Position numbers and translations under genes: made by a program. A DNA stretch of 64,000 nt, from NCBI RefSeq assembly GCF_022048975.1, contig NZ_JAKMHX010000038.1, positions 124,001-188,000 of the forward strand, in the 5' to 3' direction. This DNA is from Sporosarcina cyprini (GTDB taxonomy: Bacteria > Bacillota > Bacilli > Bacillales_A > Planococcaceae). Below, one piece after another: positions 1-8,923 of this stretch; position 1 is the first letter of the stretch; the number at the start of each line of letters is the position of its first letter. The notes under the pieces are model-generated. The model did not search any database and was not told the DNA's origin. It saw only the letters and a list, made by a program, of their open reading frames with translations.

Positions 1-1477
1 GCTCCTGCTCAGACGTTTCGGCCGGTGTGACCGTATCAATTATTTGTCCATCGTGGATTACTGCAATCCGGTCTGAGACATTCATGACTTCATCCAATTC
101 AAACGAGATGAGGAAGACTGCTTTCCCATTATCTCTTTGCTCAATTAAACGTTTATGGATGAATTCAATTGCCCCAACATCCAAGCCGCGCGTCGGCAAT
201 GCCGCAATGAGAAGATCCGGATTCCGCTTCACTTCCCTGCCGATGATCAGCTTCTGCTGGTTCCCTCCTGACAAGGCGCGTGCCAGTTCGTGCTCGCCCT
301 GTGTCCGAACGTCAAATTCTTCAATGATTTGCTTCGCATGCGAAGAAATCACTTTATAGTTCATAATGCCATTTTTGGAATATGGCTCGTGGTAGTACTC
401 TTGCAAAGCGGCGTTGTATCCGACTGAAAAGTCAAGAACCAAGCCGTGCTTATGACGGTCCTGCGGGATATGCCCTACGCCTGATTCGGTAATTTCACGA
501 GGCTTTTTCCCAGTGATATTCTTTCCATTAATGCTGATCTTACCGCTCTTCACCTTGCGCAGACCGGTAATCGCTTCTATCAGCTCCGACTGTCCGTTTC
601 CGTCAATCCCGGCAAGCCCGACAATTTCGCCAGCTCGGATCGACAAGTTTAAGCCTTTAACCTTTTCAATGCCCCGGTTATCCGTTACCACAAGGTTTTC
701 CACATGCAACACTTCATCTTTTGGATGGGAAGGCCCTTTTTCGGTTTTAAATGTCACTTGCCGGCCAACCATCAATGTGGCAAGCTCTTCAGGATTCGTC
801 TCAGCCGTAATGACAGTACCGATCCCTTTCCCTTTTCGGATAACAGTGACGCGATCGGAAACATCCATGATTTCCTGAAGTTTATGTGTAATCAAGATAA
901 TGGATTTGCCTTCAGCAATCAGTTTCTTCATGATGGCAATCAATTCTTCGATTTCCTGTGGTGTCAAGGAAGCGGTCGGCTCGTCAAAAATAAGGATTTC
1001 CGCACCGCGATAAAGCGTTTTCAGAATTTCCACACGTTGCTGCATACCAACGGAAATATCCTCAATCTTCGCATTTGGATCCACATTCAAACCATATAAT
1101 TTTGAAATCTCGGCAACCTTTTTAGCAGCATCTTTAATATTGACGGTTCCCATTTTCGTTGGCTCACTGCCTAGAATAATGTTTTCAGTAACCGTTAGGT
1201 TTTCAACGAGCATAAAGTGCTGGTGAACCATCCCAATTCCAAGGTCATTCGCAATATTAGGATTCGAAATATTCACTTTCTTGCCCTTAACCCGGATCTC
1301 GCCTTCCTCAGGCTGATACAAGCCAAAGAGCACGTTCATCAACGTTGACTTGCCCGCACCATTCTCTCCTAAGAGTGCATGAATTTCTCCTTGCCTCAGT
1401 TGAAGAGTGATGTTGTCATTCGCGAAGAAATTACCGAACTGCTTTGAAATATTCAGCATTTCAATGACGTATTCCAA
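1..1477 (-). CDS. Nucleoside/BMP-type ABC importer, double ATP-binding subunit (3' end outside window)
   Basis: Energises uptake of a nucleoside-like solute together with the lipoprotein encoded just upstream. The protein resembles the YufO/NupO family. Two ABC domains are fused. The first has Walker A GENGAGKST at about residues 37-45, a signature VGMQQR and Walker B LIFDEP. The second has signature LSGGNQQK and a Walker B region reading AALPTRGLD, as is usual in the second domain of this class. I chose the TTG start at 1477 because AGGAAGTG stands about 6 nt before it and there is no nearby ATG. The visible 492 residues are close to the family's roughly 510, so only a short C-terminus is cut off. 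The permease genes expected next lie outside the window. Confidence 0.93.
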   Translation of the reverse strand, partial: MEYVIEMLNISKQFGNFFANDNITLQLRQGEIHALLGENGAGKSTLMNVLFGLYQPEEGEIRVKGKKVNISNPNIANDLGIGMVHQHFMLVENLTVTENIILGSEPTKMGTVNIKDAAKKVAEISKLYGLNVDPNAKIEDISVGMQQRVEILKTLYRGAEILIFDEPTASLTPQEIEELIAIMKKLIAEGKSIILITHKLQEIMDVSDRVTVIRKGKGIGTVITAETNPEELATLMVGRQVTFKTEKGPSHPKDEVLHVENLVVTDNRGIEKVKGLNLSIRAGEIVGLAGIDGNGQSELIEAITGLRKVKSGKISINGKNITGKKPREITESGVGHIPQDRHKHGLVLDFSVGYNAALQEYYHEPYSKNGIMNYKVISSHAKQIIEEFDVRTQGEHELARALSGGNQQKLIIGREVKRNPDLLIAALPTRGLDVGAIEFIHKRLIEQRDNGKAVFLISFELDEVMNVSDRIAVIHDGQIIDTVTPAETSEQE

Positions 1478-1531
1478 TCGTTTCACTTCCTCATGTGATT
1501 TATTTAAGGTGTTTCAGTTAATTGACACAAT

Positions 1532-1557
1532 AAAAGATTTTTAAGCAAAAATCTTTT
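1532..1557 (-). terminator. AT-rich hairpin between bmp and the ABC gene
   Basis: Perfect 11 bp inverted repeat AAAAGATTTTT / AAAAATCTTTT with a 4 nt loop, about 55 nt before the ABC gene start. It has no GC-rich stem, so it is at best a weak terminator or an RNA-processing or stability hairpin. It may lower ATPase expression relative to the binding protein. Confidence 0.4.
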
Positions 1558-1585
1558 ACTCTATCAATTCAATTCTATAACCAAA

Positions 1586-1610
1586 TGATAAAGGCCGGAC
1601 TTAACCGGCC
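1586..1610 (-). terminator. Hairpin after bmp
   Basis: GGCCGG at 1605-1610 and CCGGCC at 1593-1598 (same on both strands) form a 6 bp GC stem around a 6 nt loop, 20 nt after the bmp stop. It is followed on the minus strand by TTTATCATTT, an imperfect U-tract. Partial termination is plausible, leaving some read-through into the ABC gene. Confidence 0.5.
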
Positions 1611-1630
1611 CATACCATTCGTACATCAAA

Positions 1631-2701
1631 TTACTTTGTGAATTCAGGAACTTCGATTTCACCATCAGCAATTTTCTTTGCATACTCGTCAACTTGTTTC
1701 AAGACATCTTCAGGAATTGCACCACGGGAGTCCGCAAGGGATACACCATCGTCATGCAAACCGTAAATTTTTGTTTCTCCACCTGGGAATTTACCTTCTT
1801 TCGCCAAGTTGGAAATATCTTGAACCGCTACGTCAACACGCTTCAACATAGAAGTCAATGTAACGTTGTCGTCACCGACTTTACCTTCTTCATACTGGTC
1901 GGAGTCAACACCGATTACCCAAACATAAGCATCTTTGTCTGCTTTTTTACGTTCTTTTGCTTCCGTGAATACACCGTTACCAGAACCGCCTGCAGCGTGG
2001 AAAATGATATCTACGCCAGAAGAATACATACGGCCTGCAGCAGCTTTACCAAGTTCCGCTTTGTCAAACGCACCTGTGTATTGAACATCAACTTTGATAT
2101 CAGGTTTTACAGCAGCGACACCAGCTTCAAAGCCAGCTTGGAAACGTTCGATAACCGGAATTTCCATACCGCCGACAAATCCGATTTTATCAGACTTAGT
2201 CATCAATGCAGCAGCAACTCCTGCTAAGAAAGCGCCTTCTTGCTCTTTGAACAGAACGCTTGCCACGTTTGGTTGATCAACTACACCGTCAATGATGGCG
2301 AAGTTTGTTTCAGTTTGTTGAGAAGCAATTGTATCAATCGCATCTTCCATTAAGAAACCTACACCGAAAACAAGATTAAAATCACGGCGAGTAAGAGCGT
2401 TCAAATTGGACGTATAGTCAGACTCGTCTTTTGATTGAAGATAAGCGTAACCGCCGTCACCTTCGCTCATTTTGTTATCTTCACCAAACTTTTTGATTCC
2501 TTCCCAAGCGGATTGGTTGAACGATTTGTCGTCAATTCCGCCTACGTCAGTAACCATTGCTACGGAGAATTCGGATTGATTTCCACCGCTTGAAGATGTG
2601 TTGTTCTCTTTCTCTTTGTCTTTGTCCGTTCCGCAAGCCCCTAAAATCGTACCGGCAGCAAGAACCAATGATAACGCAAGACCGTATTTACGTTTGCTCA
2701 C
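1631..2701 (-). CDS. BMP-family substrate-binding lipoprotein (nucleoside uptake)
   Basis: Extracellular solute-binding lipoprotein of the Bmp/PnrA/TmpC family, which binds purine nucleosides in characterised members. The precursor has a Lys/Arg N-terminus (MSKRK), a hydrophobic segment and the lipobox LGAC with lipid-modified Cys near residue 23, followed by a Ser/Asn/Gly linker to about residue 42. The mature fold opens with [19 protein letters not shown], the family signature. The total of 356 residues is normal. GGGAGGTCC precedes the start. It is the first gene of the importer unit and sits directly behind a GntR regulator on the same strand. The exact ligand is inferred. Confidence 0.94.
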   Translation of the reverse strand: MSKRKYGLALSLVLAAGTILGACGTDKDKEKENNTSSSGGNQSEFSVAMVTDVGGIDDKSFNQSAWEGIKKFGEDNKMSEGDGGYAYLQSKDESDYTSNLNALTRRDFNLVFGVGFLMEDAIDTIASQQTETNFAIIDGVVDQPNVASVLFKEQEGAFLAGVAAALMTKSDKIGFVGGMEIPVIERFQAGFEAGVAAVKPDIKVDVQYTGAFDKAELGKAAAGRMYSSGVDIIFHAAGGSGNGVFTEAKERKKADKDAYVWVIGVDSDQYEEGKVGDDNVTLTSMLKRVDVAVQDISNLAKEGKFPGGETKIYGLHDDGVSLADSRGAIPEDVLKQVDEYAKKIADGEIEVPEFTK

Positions 2702-2734
2702 TGTGTGGACCTCCCTGTTTTTTATAATTTGGTA

Positions 2735-2762
2735 TTTATGCGACGTACTAAACGTCTTGCAA
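2735..2762 (-). promoter_or_regulatory. Candidate bmp promoter with palindromic operator in its spacer
   Basis: TTGCAA at 2757-2762 and CATAAA at 2735-2740 are separated by 16 nt. The spacer contains a perfect 5+5 inverted repeat GACGT-ACTAA-ACGTC (2742-2756 on the plus strand). A repressor bound there would cover the promoter. The neighbouring GntR-type gene product is the obvious candidate. The -10 match is modest (4/6). Confidence 0.4.
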
Positions 2763-2791
2763 AGTGTACCCGGATTTTTCCGGATCCCACC

Positions 2792-3517
2792 TTATACCCT
2801 TTTCCTTACAACATGAAAGCTGAATTTATCCGCTCTGAAATAGTTTTTCGAGAACAGGACCATTTCACCCTCCTCGCTGTAATGATGTTGCAGCAGAACG
2901 AGCAATGGCACATCGACACCGCAGCGTAAGATGCTAGAAGCCTCGTCATCATAGCCAACTGGTTCAATATTCGCAATTGCTTGGACAATCCGGATGTCAC
3001 CTGATTGCTCAATCGCATCAAAAATGGATTCATTGGCAAGTACATCTTGTCCATTCGGCAGATGTTTAGCCAAGACATGATCAATGCAATATACGACTGG
3101 ATCTCCATCAGCGGTGCGTACCCGTTTGATAGTGATAAGATTGTCTCCTGCACCACAGTCAAACTTGTTCATCATTTCGTCATTTGGCAGCACAGTATCC
3201 ACTTCTTTAAATATCGTCCCAGGCTCCATGCCAGCATCCGATATCATGGAAGATACGCTGGATAACTGTTCGATGCCTGATGTGAATAACGGCTTGGAGT
3301 TGACGAATGTACCAACCCCGTGCTTCCTGACAATGATTTTCTCTTCTTCCAGGACACGCAGCGCTTCTCGAAGCGTAGCTCTGCTAACGCCAAGGGATCG
3401 GGACAGTTCAAATTCAGAAGGGAATTTTTCATTCTCTTTGAAGATTCCATCCTCGATATCCTGTTTTAGCCGCTCAATCACTTGAACATATAAATGTCTT
3501 GGATCCGCTTTTATCAT
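2792..3517 (-). CDS. ymfC: GntR/HutC-family transcriptional regulator (YmfC-like)
   Basis: DNA-binding repressor or activator. An N-terminal winged helix-turn-helix includes EFELSRSLGVSRATLREAL (about residues 35-55). It is followed by a UTRA-type effector domain with ITIKRVRTADGDPVVY and a C-terminal LVLLQHHYSEEGE segment. The start at 3517 (MIKADPRH) is preferred to upstream starts because GGAGGGAGGA lies just before it. The 241 residues match the family. It sits between spoIIIE and the BMP importer, the same place as ymfC beside spoIIIE in B. subtilis. Control of the adjacent nucleoside importer is inferred from position and from the palindromes at 2742-2756 and 3539-3553. Confidence 0.92.
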   Translation of the reverse strand: MIKADPRHLYVQVIERLKQDIEDGIFKENEKFPSEFELSRSLGVSRATLREALRVLEEEKIIVRKHGVGTFVNSKPLFTSGIEQLSSVSSMISDAGMEPGTIFKEVDTVLPNDEMMNKFDCGAGDNLITIKRVRTADGDPVVYCIDHVLAKHLPNGQDVLANESIFDAIEQSGDIRIVQAIANIEPVGYDDEASSILRCGVDVPLLVLLQHHYSEEGEMVLFSKNYFRADKFSFHVVRKRV

Positions 3518-3538
3518 CACTGCATTCCTCCCTCCAGA

Positions 3539-3553
3539 AGAGGTTAGACCTCT
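3539..3553. promoter_or_regulatory. Perfect palindrome in the gntR leader, possible autoregulatory operator
   Basis: AGAGGT-TAG-ACCTCT is a perfect 6+6 inverted repeat between the candidate -10 of the regulator gene and its ribosome binding site. It shares a GT..TA..AC layout with the palindrome in the bmp promoter, similar to the pattern reported for HutC-type operators. No binding data can be inferred beyond symmetry and position. Confidence 0.4.
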
Positions 3554-3582
3554 GATGTGTGACATCGTGACTAATCATCCAT

Positions 3583-3591
3583 ACTATATCA
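3583..3591 (-). promoter_or_regulatory. Extended -10 element upstream of the GntR regulator gene
   Basis: TGATATAGT gives an extended -10 (TGn plus TATAGT). The -35 at 17 nt is poor (TTTATT). The predicted start is near 3576, giving a leader of about 60 nt that contains the 3539-3553 palindrome. Confidence 0.4.
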
Positions 3592-3662
3592 TTTTCACCA
3601 TACAAAATAAACACCCGATTTTGAAAGCAGAAGAAAAAGAAAAGACTGATAACTATTTCCAT

Positions 3663-6011
3663 TTATGAATGAATATCGGCTTCGCTTCTATCTATTAGGA
3701 CTTGACGGGGTTTACTGCCTTCGGAAGGCCCAACAACACCGCGCATTTCCATCTGATCAATGATTCTCGCGGCTCTTGAATATCCGATACGGAATCTTCG
3801 CTGAAGCATGGAAACAGAAGCTGTCTGCATTTCCAAAATCAAGTTCACGGCTTCGTCATAAAGTTCATCTGTCTCTTCGTGAGGGGCGATTTCTTCAATT
3901 TCCGTCGGAATCATATCCTCCTGATACTGCGCCTTCTGCTGCTCGATGACAAAATCAACAACCGCCTCGACCTCTTGATCGGAAACGAAAGCACCTTGGA
4001 TCCTTACAGGCTTCGAGGCACCCGCCGGAAGGAATAGCATATCTCCGCGTCCCAGAAGCTTTTCTGCGCCGACTCCATCCAAGATGGTTCTTGAATCGAC
4101 TGCCGAAGAAACGGCAAACGCAATTCTGGATGGGATATTTGCTTTAATAATTCCTGTAATAACGTCCACGCTTGGCCGCTGGGTCGCAATGATCAGATGG
4201 ATGCCTGCGGCTCTGGCCATTTGGGCGAGCCTCGTAATGGAATCCTCCACATCATTGGAAGCGACCATCATCAAATCTGCCAATTCATCGACAATGACGA
4301 CGATATAAGGCATCTTCGGATGTTTCTCCTCGTTCTCTTCATTCCATTGCTCAATATGTTCATTATAGCCTTCAATATTACGAGTGCCCGTATGGGAGAA
4401 CAGTTCGTAACGACGTTCCATTTCCGATACGACTTTTTTCAATGCCTGGGATGCCTTTCTCGGATCAGTTACTACAGGTGCCAATAAATGCGGAATTCCA
4501 TTATAGACATTTAATTCAACCATTTTCGGATCAATCATCATCATTTTTACTTCATGCGGTTTTGCGCGCAATAAAATACTAATGATGATCCCATTGATGC
4601 AAACGCTCTTCCCGCTGCCTGTTGATCCGGCAACGAGAACATGCGGCATTTTATTCAGCTCTGCCAGCATCGCTTGGCCGGTGACATCTCGTCCGAGCGC
4701 AATCATCAGCTTGGAATCAGGGCGGTTGTTTTCCTTTGCCTCAATGACTTCCCGGAGACTGACGACAGCCACTGCATTATTCGGAACTTCAATGCCTACC
4801 GCGGATTTACCTGGGATCGGCGCTTCAATCCGTATATCCCGAGCTGCCAGCGCTAGCGCAATATCATCCGACAGGCTGACGATCCGGCTCACTTTTACAC
4901 CTGTATCCGGAAGCACTTCATATTTTGTTACGGCCGGCCCAAGATGGACTTGTGTCACTCTCGCCTTGACGCCAAAACTTAAAAACGTCCGCTCCAGTTT
5001 CTGGGCATTGGCTTGAATGGAATTCAATTCCCCTGATTGGTCGTTCTCGGGAGTTTCCTTTAGGAGCCCAGAGGACGGCAATATATAAGAAGTATTCTCC
5101 TCTTCTCCGGCAACTCCGTCGTATGGGCTCGCAGGCTCGTCTTTCCCCTCAGTAGCAGGTGTTTCTTGCGGTTCCTGCTGCGCAACTGGCCGGCTTTCTT
5201 CTTCAGGCGTTTCCGTCCGGCGTTCGTTGAATGCGGAGATAATCGGCTGCGAAACAACCTCTTCTGCCTCAAACGTGGCTAATGTTTCCTCCGGCTGCTT
5301 TTCAATACTCTCGCTGATCTGTTTTTTGGACCTTGACATTCGAGTATCCGCATTCTTCTTACCGGCAGGGACAGACTTTGGTTTCTTAGCTAACCGCTCG
5401 CGCATGGAGGCCCAAGCTTTCGGATATGCCTCCACTAAAATCGGAACGAGCGCTTTGCCTGTGAGCAGCACGATACCAATCAATAATAAGAGGATACCTG
5501 CAACCGTAGCACCTGCCGAATCAAACAATGAGTGGAACATAGCGAAAAGGATGGCACCCGCCATGCCGCCGCCTAATGCCCCGGTTCTCGATTGAATCCC
5601 TTCATTAGTGACTAATACCTTCCATGTTTCTTTTAAGGCCGAGTTTGAAAGCAGTGTATGGCTATTGTGCAGTTCCTTAAATAAGTGAATATGACTGAAC
5701 AGCAGCAGACTAGCCAGAACGAATAGGCTGCCTGCAACGATCCGATTTTTCCAGCCGCCTGCCTTCCGTTTGATCATGAATAGCAGTGCTTGGACAATTA
5801 ATAAGAAAGGAACAGCACTATGCCAATTTCCGAAGAGGAATCTTGCAAATGATGCCAGCCCTCTGCCCACAATGCCGAATTCGAAAATGATAATGATGGC
5901 CAGTCCAATCATCGTTAAGCCCGACACTTCATAAATCAGCGGGTGCAGTCCGTCCTCTTTTTTCTTTTTAGAAGACGCGCCTTTCTTTTTCTTCTTCGTT
6001 TTCTTGGACAT
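3663..6011 (-). CDS. spoIIIE: DNA translocase SpoIIIE/FtsK
   Basis: Septal ATP-driven DNA pump that moves the chromosome into the forespore and clears trapped DNA at division. A very basic N-terminus (KKTKKKKK) is followed by four or five membrane helices (to about residue 185), then an acidic, Pro/Glu-rich linker to about 320. The FtsK motor follows, with Walker A GSTGSGKS at about residues 457-464 and Walker [15 protein letters not shown]-terminal gamma winged-helix domain ([21 protein letters not shown]) reads chromosome-orienting sequences. Its 782 residues match SpoIIIE (about 787). GAAAGGAGGAGG precedes the ATG. The rnjB terminator ends only about 10 nt upstream of this SD, so expression may depend on read-through. 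Confidence 0.97.
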   Translation of the reverse strand: MSKKTKKKKKGASSKKKKEDGLHPLIYEVSGLTMIGLAIIIIFEFGIVGRGLASFARFLFGNWHSAVPFLLIVQALLFMIKRKAGGWKNRIVAGSLFVLASLLLFSHIHLFKELHNSHTLLSNSALKETWKVLVTNEGIQSRTGALGGGMAGAILFAMFHSLFDSAGATVAGILLLLIGIVLLTGKALVPILVEAYPKAWASMRERLAKKPKSVPAGKKNADTRMSRSKKQISESIEKQPEETLATFEAEEVVSQPIISAFNERRTETPEEESRPVAQQEPQETPATEGKDEPASPYDGVAGEEENTSYILPSSGLLKETPENDQSGELNSIQANAQKLERTFLSFGVKARVTQVHLGPAVTKYEVLPDTGVKVSRIVSLSDDIALALAARDIRIEAPIPGKSAVGIEVPNNAVAVVSLREVIEAKENNRPDSKLMIALGRDVTGQAMLAELNKMPHVLVAGSTGSGKSVCINGIIISILLRAKPHEVKMMMIDPKMVELNVYNGIPHLLAPVVTDPRKASQALKKVVSEMERRYELFSHTGTRNIEGYNEHIEQWNEENEEKHPKMPYIVVIVDELADLMMVASNDVEDSITRLAQMARAAGIHLIIATQRPSVDVITGIIKANIPSRIAFAVSSAVDSRTILDGVGAEKLLGRGDMLFLPAGASKPVRIQGAFVSDQEVEAVVDFVIEQQKAQYQEDMIPTEIEEIAPHEETDELYDEAVNLILEMQTASVSMLQRRFRIGYSRAARIIDQMEMRGVVGPSEGSKPRQVLIDRSEADIHS

Positions 6012-6026
6012 GTTCCTCCTCCTTTC

Positions 6027-6069
6027 AAAAAAGGATTTCCCGCCGCTCGGGTCGGCACGGAAATCCTTT
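6027..6069 (-). terminator. rnjB terminator
   Basis: 11 bp stem AAAGGATTTCC (6030-6040) / GGAAATCCTTT (6059-6069) with a GC-rich loop that can pair further, followed on the minus strand by a run of T. It lies between the rnjB stop and the spoIIIE ribosome binding site. Confidence 0.8.
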
Positions 6070-6122
6070 TCAGCATATCATCAGTCACTATGACTGTTCT
6101 GTTCGGTTTTCGCCGGCAAAAA

Positions 6123-7790
6123 TTAATATTCCATAATAATTGGGATAATCATCGGGCGTCTCTTCGTTTGTTGGAACAAATAGGAACTTAACGTATCACG
6201 AATCTCTTGTTTTATGTTTGTCCATTCAAACGTATCTTTATTCACATATTTCTCGACAATTCCTCTGACGAGCTTCTTGGACTCTTCCAGTAATTCCTCT
6301 GATTCGCGGACATAAACGAAACCTCTCGAAACGATTTCAGGCCCTGCCGCAATCCTTTTCTGCTTCCGGCTCAATGTAATGACAACTGTGAAAATACCGT
6401 CCTGGGACAGCAACTTGCGGTCACGCAATACGATATTGCCTACATCTCCCACGCCAATTCCGTCAATGAGTACGTTGCCTGCTTGTACACGTCCGCTCAT
6501 GCGCATCTTATTATTTTTATATTCTACAATATCCCCTTTATCCGCTATGAATATTTGGGATTTTGCAAGACCGACCTGCTGCGCCAGCTTGGAATGGGCA
6601 ATCAGCATCTTATACTCGCCTTGGATTGGAATGAAATATTTCGGTCTCATCAAGTTGATCATCATCTTTAAGTCTTCTTGGCTTCCATGTCCAGAAACAT
6701 GGACCTTTTTTGTCGATGTAAGAACATTAGCTCCAGCTTTCGAAATTTCATTCATCATCTGGAACATTGAAATTTCCATGCCCGGTGATGGCGTGAATGT
6801 GATCAGTACTGTATCAGAGCTTTTCATTTTAATTTCACGGTGATGATTGCGCACGATTTTTTCAAGCGCGTCGAGCGGCTCTCCTTTATTACCAGTCACG
6901 ATAATGACGATATCCTTATCCTCATACTTTCCGATTTCTTTAATCGGAATGACCATCTCTTCATCAACCTGCAAGTAACCTAACCGCATGCCTACTTCGA
7001 AATAGCTTTCCAAACTCTTGCCGACGACCGCGACTTTTTTTCCGGTTTCCGCTGCTTTGTCGAAGACTTGCTGAATCCGGATGAAGTTTGATGCATAAAG
7101 TGCAACAAGCAATCTTCCTTCTGCAGCGTAGAAAGTGCTAGAGAGCTGTTCTTCAATAACCGATTCGGAAGTCGTGTAGCCAGGACGCTCCGCTTCATTG
7201 GAATCAGACATCAAAATGAAAACGCCGTCCTCGCCAAGGTTCGCCATGCGTGAAAGGTCTGGGCGATATTTACCTTTGGCAGACTGGTCGAATTTGAACT
7301 CTCCTGTATGCACGATTGCGCCTTCACTAGTATGGAAGACGATTCCTAACGAATCAGGTATGCTGTGCGTTGTATGGAAGAATGTGACATGCGTCCGTTT
7401 AAAATTCATCCGGCTTTTATTTGTCACTTCAAAGAATTTGACTGGCGCAGGTGCCGGCATTTCCTTTAAATGTTCTTTGGCAAGCGCTAACGTAAGCTTC
7501 GACCCGTAGACTGGCGCTTGTACTTTTTGAAGGAGATATGCAATAGAACCGATCGCATCTTCATGCCCGTGTGTCAAGAAAATGCCTTTGACCCGTTCTT
7601 TGTTTTCTTCGATGTATGACATATCAGGAATGACGATATCAATGCCGAGCATCTCACCTTCCGGAAACATCAGTCCTGCATCGACGATGAACAACTCTTC
7701 ATCTATTTCTACAACATACATCGCTTTCCCTATCTCACCGACTCCACCGAGCGGGATGATTCTAATCAATTCATTTTTTGTCTTTGTCAC
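6123..7790 (-). CDS. rnjB: Ribonuclease J2 (degenerate active site)
   Basis: Beta-CASP metallo-beta-lactamase RNase that pairs with RNase J1 in mRNA decay and maturation. The start is GTG at 7790 (MTKTKNELIRIIPLGG) with AGGAGG 7 nt upstream. Earlier in-frame ATGs lack a ribosome binding site. The catalytic HxHxDH loop reads HGHEDA at residues 74-79, so the last His is Ala, which fits J2 and not J1. The C-terminal segment VSRGFVYVRESEELLEE is conserved. The 555 residues equal B. subtilis J2. In B. subtilis rnjB also lies between dapA and spoIIIE, but tepA, expected between rnjB and spoIIIE, is absent here. Confidence 0.95.
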   Translation of the reverse strand: MTKTKNELIRIIPLGGVGEIGKAMYVVEIDEELFIVDAGLMFPEGEMLGIDIVIPDMSYIEENKERVKGIFLTHGHEDAIGSIAYLLQKVQAPVYGSKLTLALAKEHLKEMPAPAPVKFFEVTNKSRMNFKRTHVTFFHTTHSIPDSLGIVFHTSEGAIVHTGEFKFDQSAKGKYRPDLSRMANLGEDGVFILMSDSNEAERPGYTTSESVIEEQLSSTFYAAEGRLLVALYASNFIRIQQVFDKAAETGKKVAVVGKSLESYFEVGMRLGYLQVDEEMVIPIKEIGKYEDKDIVIIVTGNKGEPLDALEKIVRNHHREIKMKSSDTVLITFTPSPGMEISMFQMMNEISKAGANVLTSTKKVHVSGHGSQEDLKMMINLMRPKYFIPIQGEYKMLIAHSKLAQQVGLAKSQIFIADKGDIVEYKNNKMRMSGRVQAGNVLIDGIGVGDVGNIVLRDRKLLSQDGIFTVVITLSRKQKRIAAGPEIVSRGFVYVRESEELLEESKKLVRGIVEKYVNKDTFEWTNIKQEIRDTLSSYLFQQTKRRPMIIPIIMEY

Positions 7791-7836
7791 AATGTTTCCT
7801 CCTATTATAAATTCCCGTCCATTACGACTATGTTTC

Positions 7837-7842
7837 ATTATA
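7837..7842 (-). promoter_or_regulatory. -10 box of a likely rnjB promoter
   Basis: Perfect TATAAT about 45 nt before the rnjB GTG and just downstream of the dapA terminator. The hexamer 17 nt upstream (GTGCTT) is a poor -35, so promoter strength is uncertain. Confidence 0.45.
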
Positions 7843-7868
7843 CGTGACGAAACCCCTTAAGCACAAAC

Positions 7869-7895
7869 AAAAAAAGCCGGTTGCAAAGACCGGCT
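7869..7895 (-). terminator. dapA terminator
   Basis: AGCCGGT (7875-7881) / ACCGGCT (7889-7895) stem, followed on the minus strand by TTTTTTTGTTTG. A typical intrinsic terminator closing the dpa-asd-dapA group. Confidence 0.9.
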
Positions 7896-7953
7896 CTGAT
7901 TCGGCTCTTATGATATTTCACCACATGGCTTATAAAAGCGCTAAGCCACTTCG

Positions 7954-8844
7954 TTAAACGAATAGTTTCTGACTTTGCTTAAATTCATCCCAGATAATGT
8001 CGAATTGTCTGGCATCTTCACCAAACTCCCTAAGCGGCAGTCGGACGCCTCCCGTTTCAATGCCTATTTTTTGCAATGCATACTTTACAGGCACCGGATT
8101 TGGGGCAGAAAACAAGGCTGAGAAAAGTGGAACGAGCGCACGATGCATCGCTCCCGCCTGGTCCTGATTTCCTTGCTTAAACGAGTTGATCATCAATTGC
8201 ATCTCCGGCCCAACTACATGGGACGCAACAGATATAATCCCTTTCCCGCCAATTGCAAGCACCGGCAGTGTCAGTGCATCATCACCGCTATATACAGAGA
8301 AGCCAGCGTCTGTCCCGGAAATGATTTCGGCCATTTGATCAAGACTTCCACTTGCCTCTTTGACAGCACGGATATTTTTTATTTTCGATAACTCAATGAC
8401 CGTGGCGGCATGCATATTAACAGCAGACCGTCCTGGAATGTTGTACAGCATGATCGGAAGGGATGTTTCGGTTGCAATATAGGAAAAATGTGCGAACATT
8501 CCTTTTTGATCAGGTTTATTATAGTAAGGGGCGACGAGCATGATGCCATCCGCCCCCAATCGTTCCGCCTGTTTCGTCAAATACACGGTTTCAGCGGTAT
8601 TAAACGTTCCCGTTCCCGCTATGACAGGAATCCGCTTTTTCACAATATCAATCGAAAATTTTAGCAGATCTGCCTTTTCTGCATGTGTTAATGTGGGCGA
8701 TTCACCCGTTGTCCCACAAACGACGAGGGAATCTGTACCGCTCTGGATCAAATGCTCGATCAATTTTTCTGTTCTTTCGTAATCGATGTCCCCTGCTTGT
8801 GAAAAAGGAGTAACCATCGCTGTTCCAATTTGTCCAAGTTCCAT
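7954..8844 (-). CDS. dapA: 4-hydroxy-tetrahydrodipicolinate synthase
   Basis: Condenses pyruvate with aspartate semialdehyde, the first step committed to lysine, diaminopimelate and dipicolinate. The (beta/alpha)8 fold shows GTTGES at 44-49, Tyr134 in YNIPGR and the Schiff-base Lys162 in AVKEASG. The start at 8844 (MELGQIGTAM) is chosen because it aligns with the usual N-terminus and has AAAGGGA upstream. The longer reading adds 13 unconserved residues. It follows asd directly. The aspartokinase gene dapG that separates asd and dapA in B. subtilis is missing. Confidence 0.97.
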   Translation of the reverse strand: MELGQIGTAMVTPFSQAGDIDYERTEKLIEHLIQSGTDSLVVCGTTGESPTLTHAEKADLLKFSIDIVKKRIPVIAGTGTFNTAETVYLTKQAERLGADGIMLVAPYYNKPDQKGMFAHFSYIATETSLPIMLYNIPGRSAVNMHAATVIELSKIKNIRAVKEASGSLDQMAEIISGTDAGFSVYSGDDALTLPVLAIGGKGIISVASHVVGPEMQLMINSFKQGNQDQAGAMHRALVPLFSALFSAPNPVPVKYALQKIGIETGGVRLPLREFGEDARQFDIIWDEFKQSQKLFV

Positions 8845-8923
8845 TCTGACCATCCCTTTATTCGTAATACCCTGGTTATCCATCTTGTTACGAATAGGCT
8901 GCAGATAATGGAAAACTGATTTC

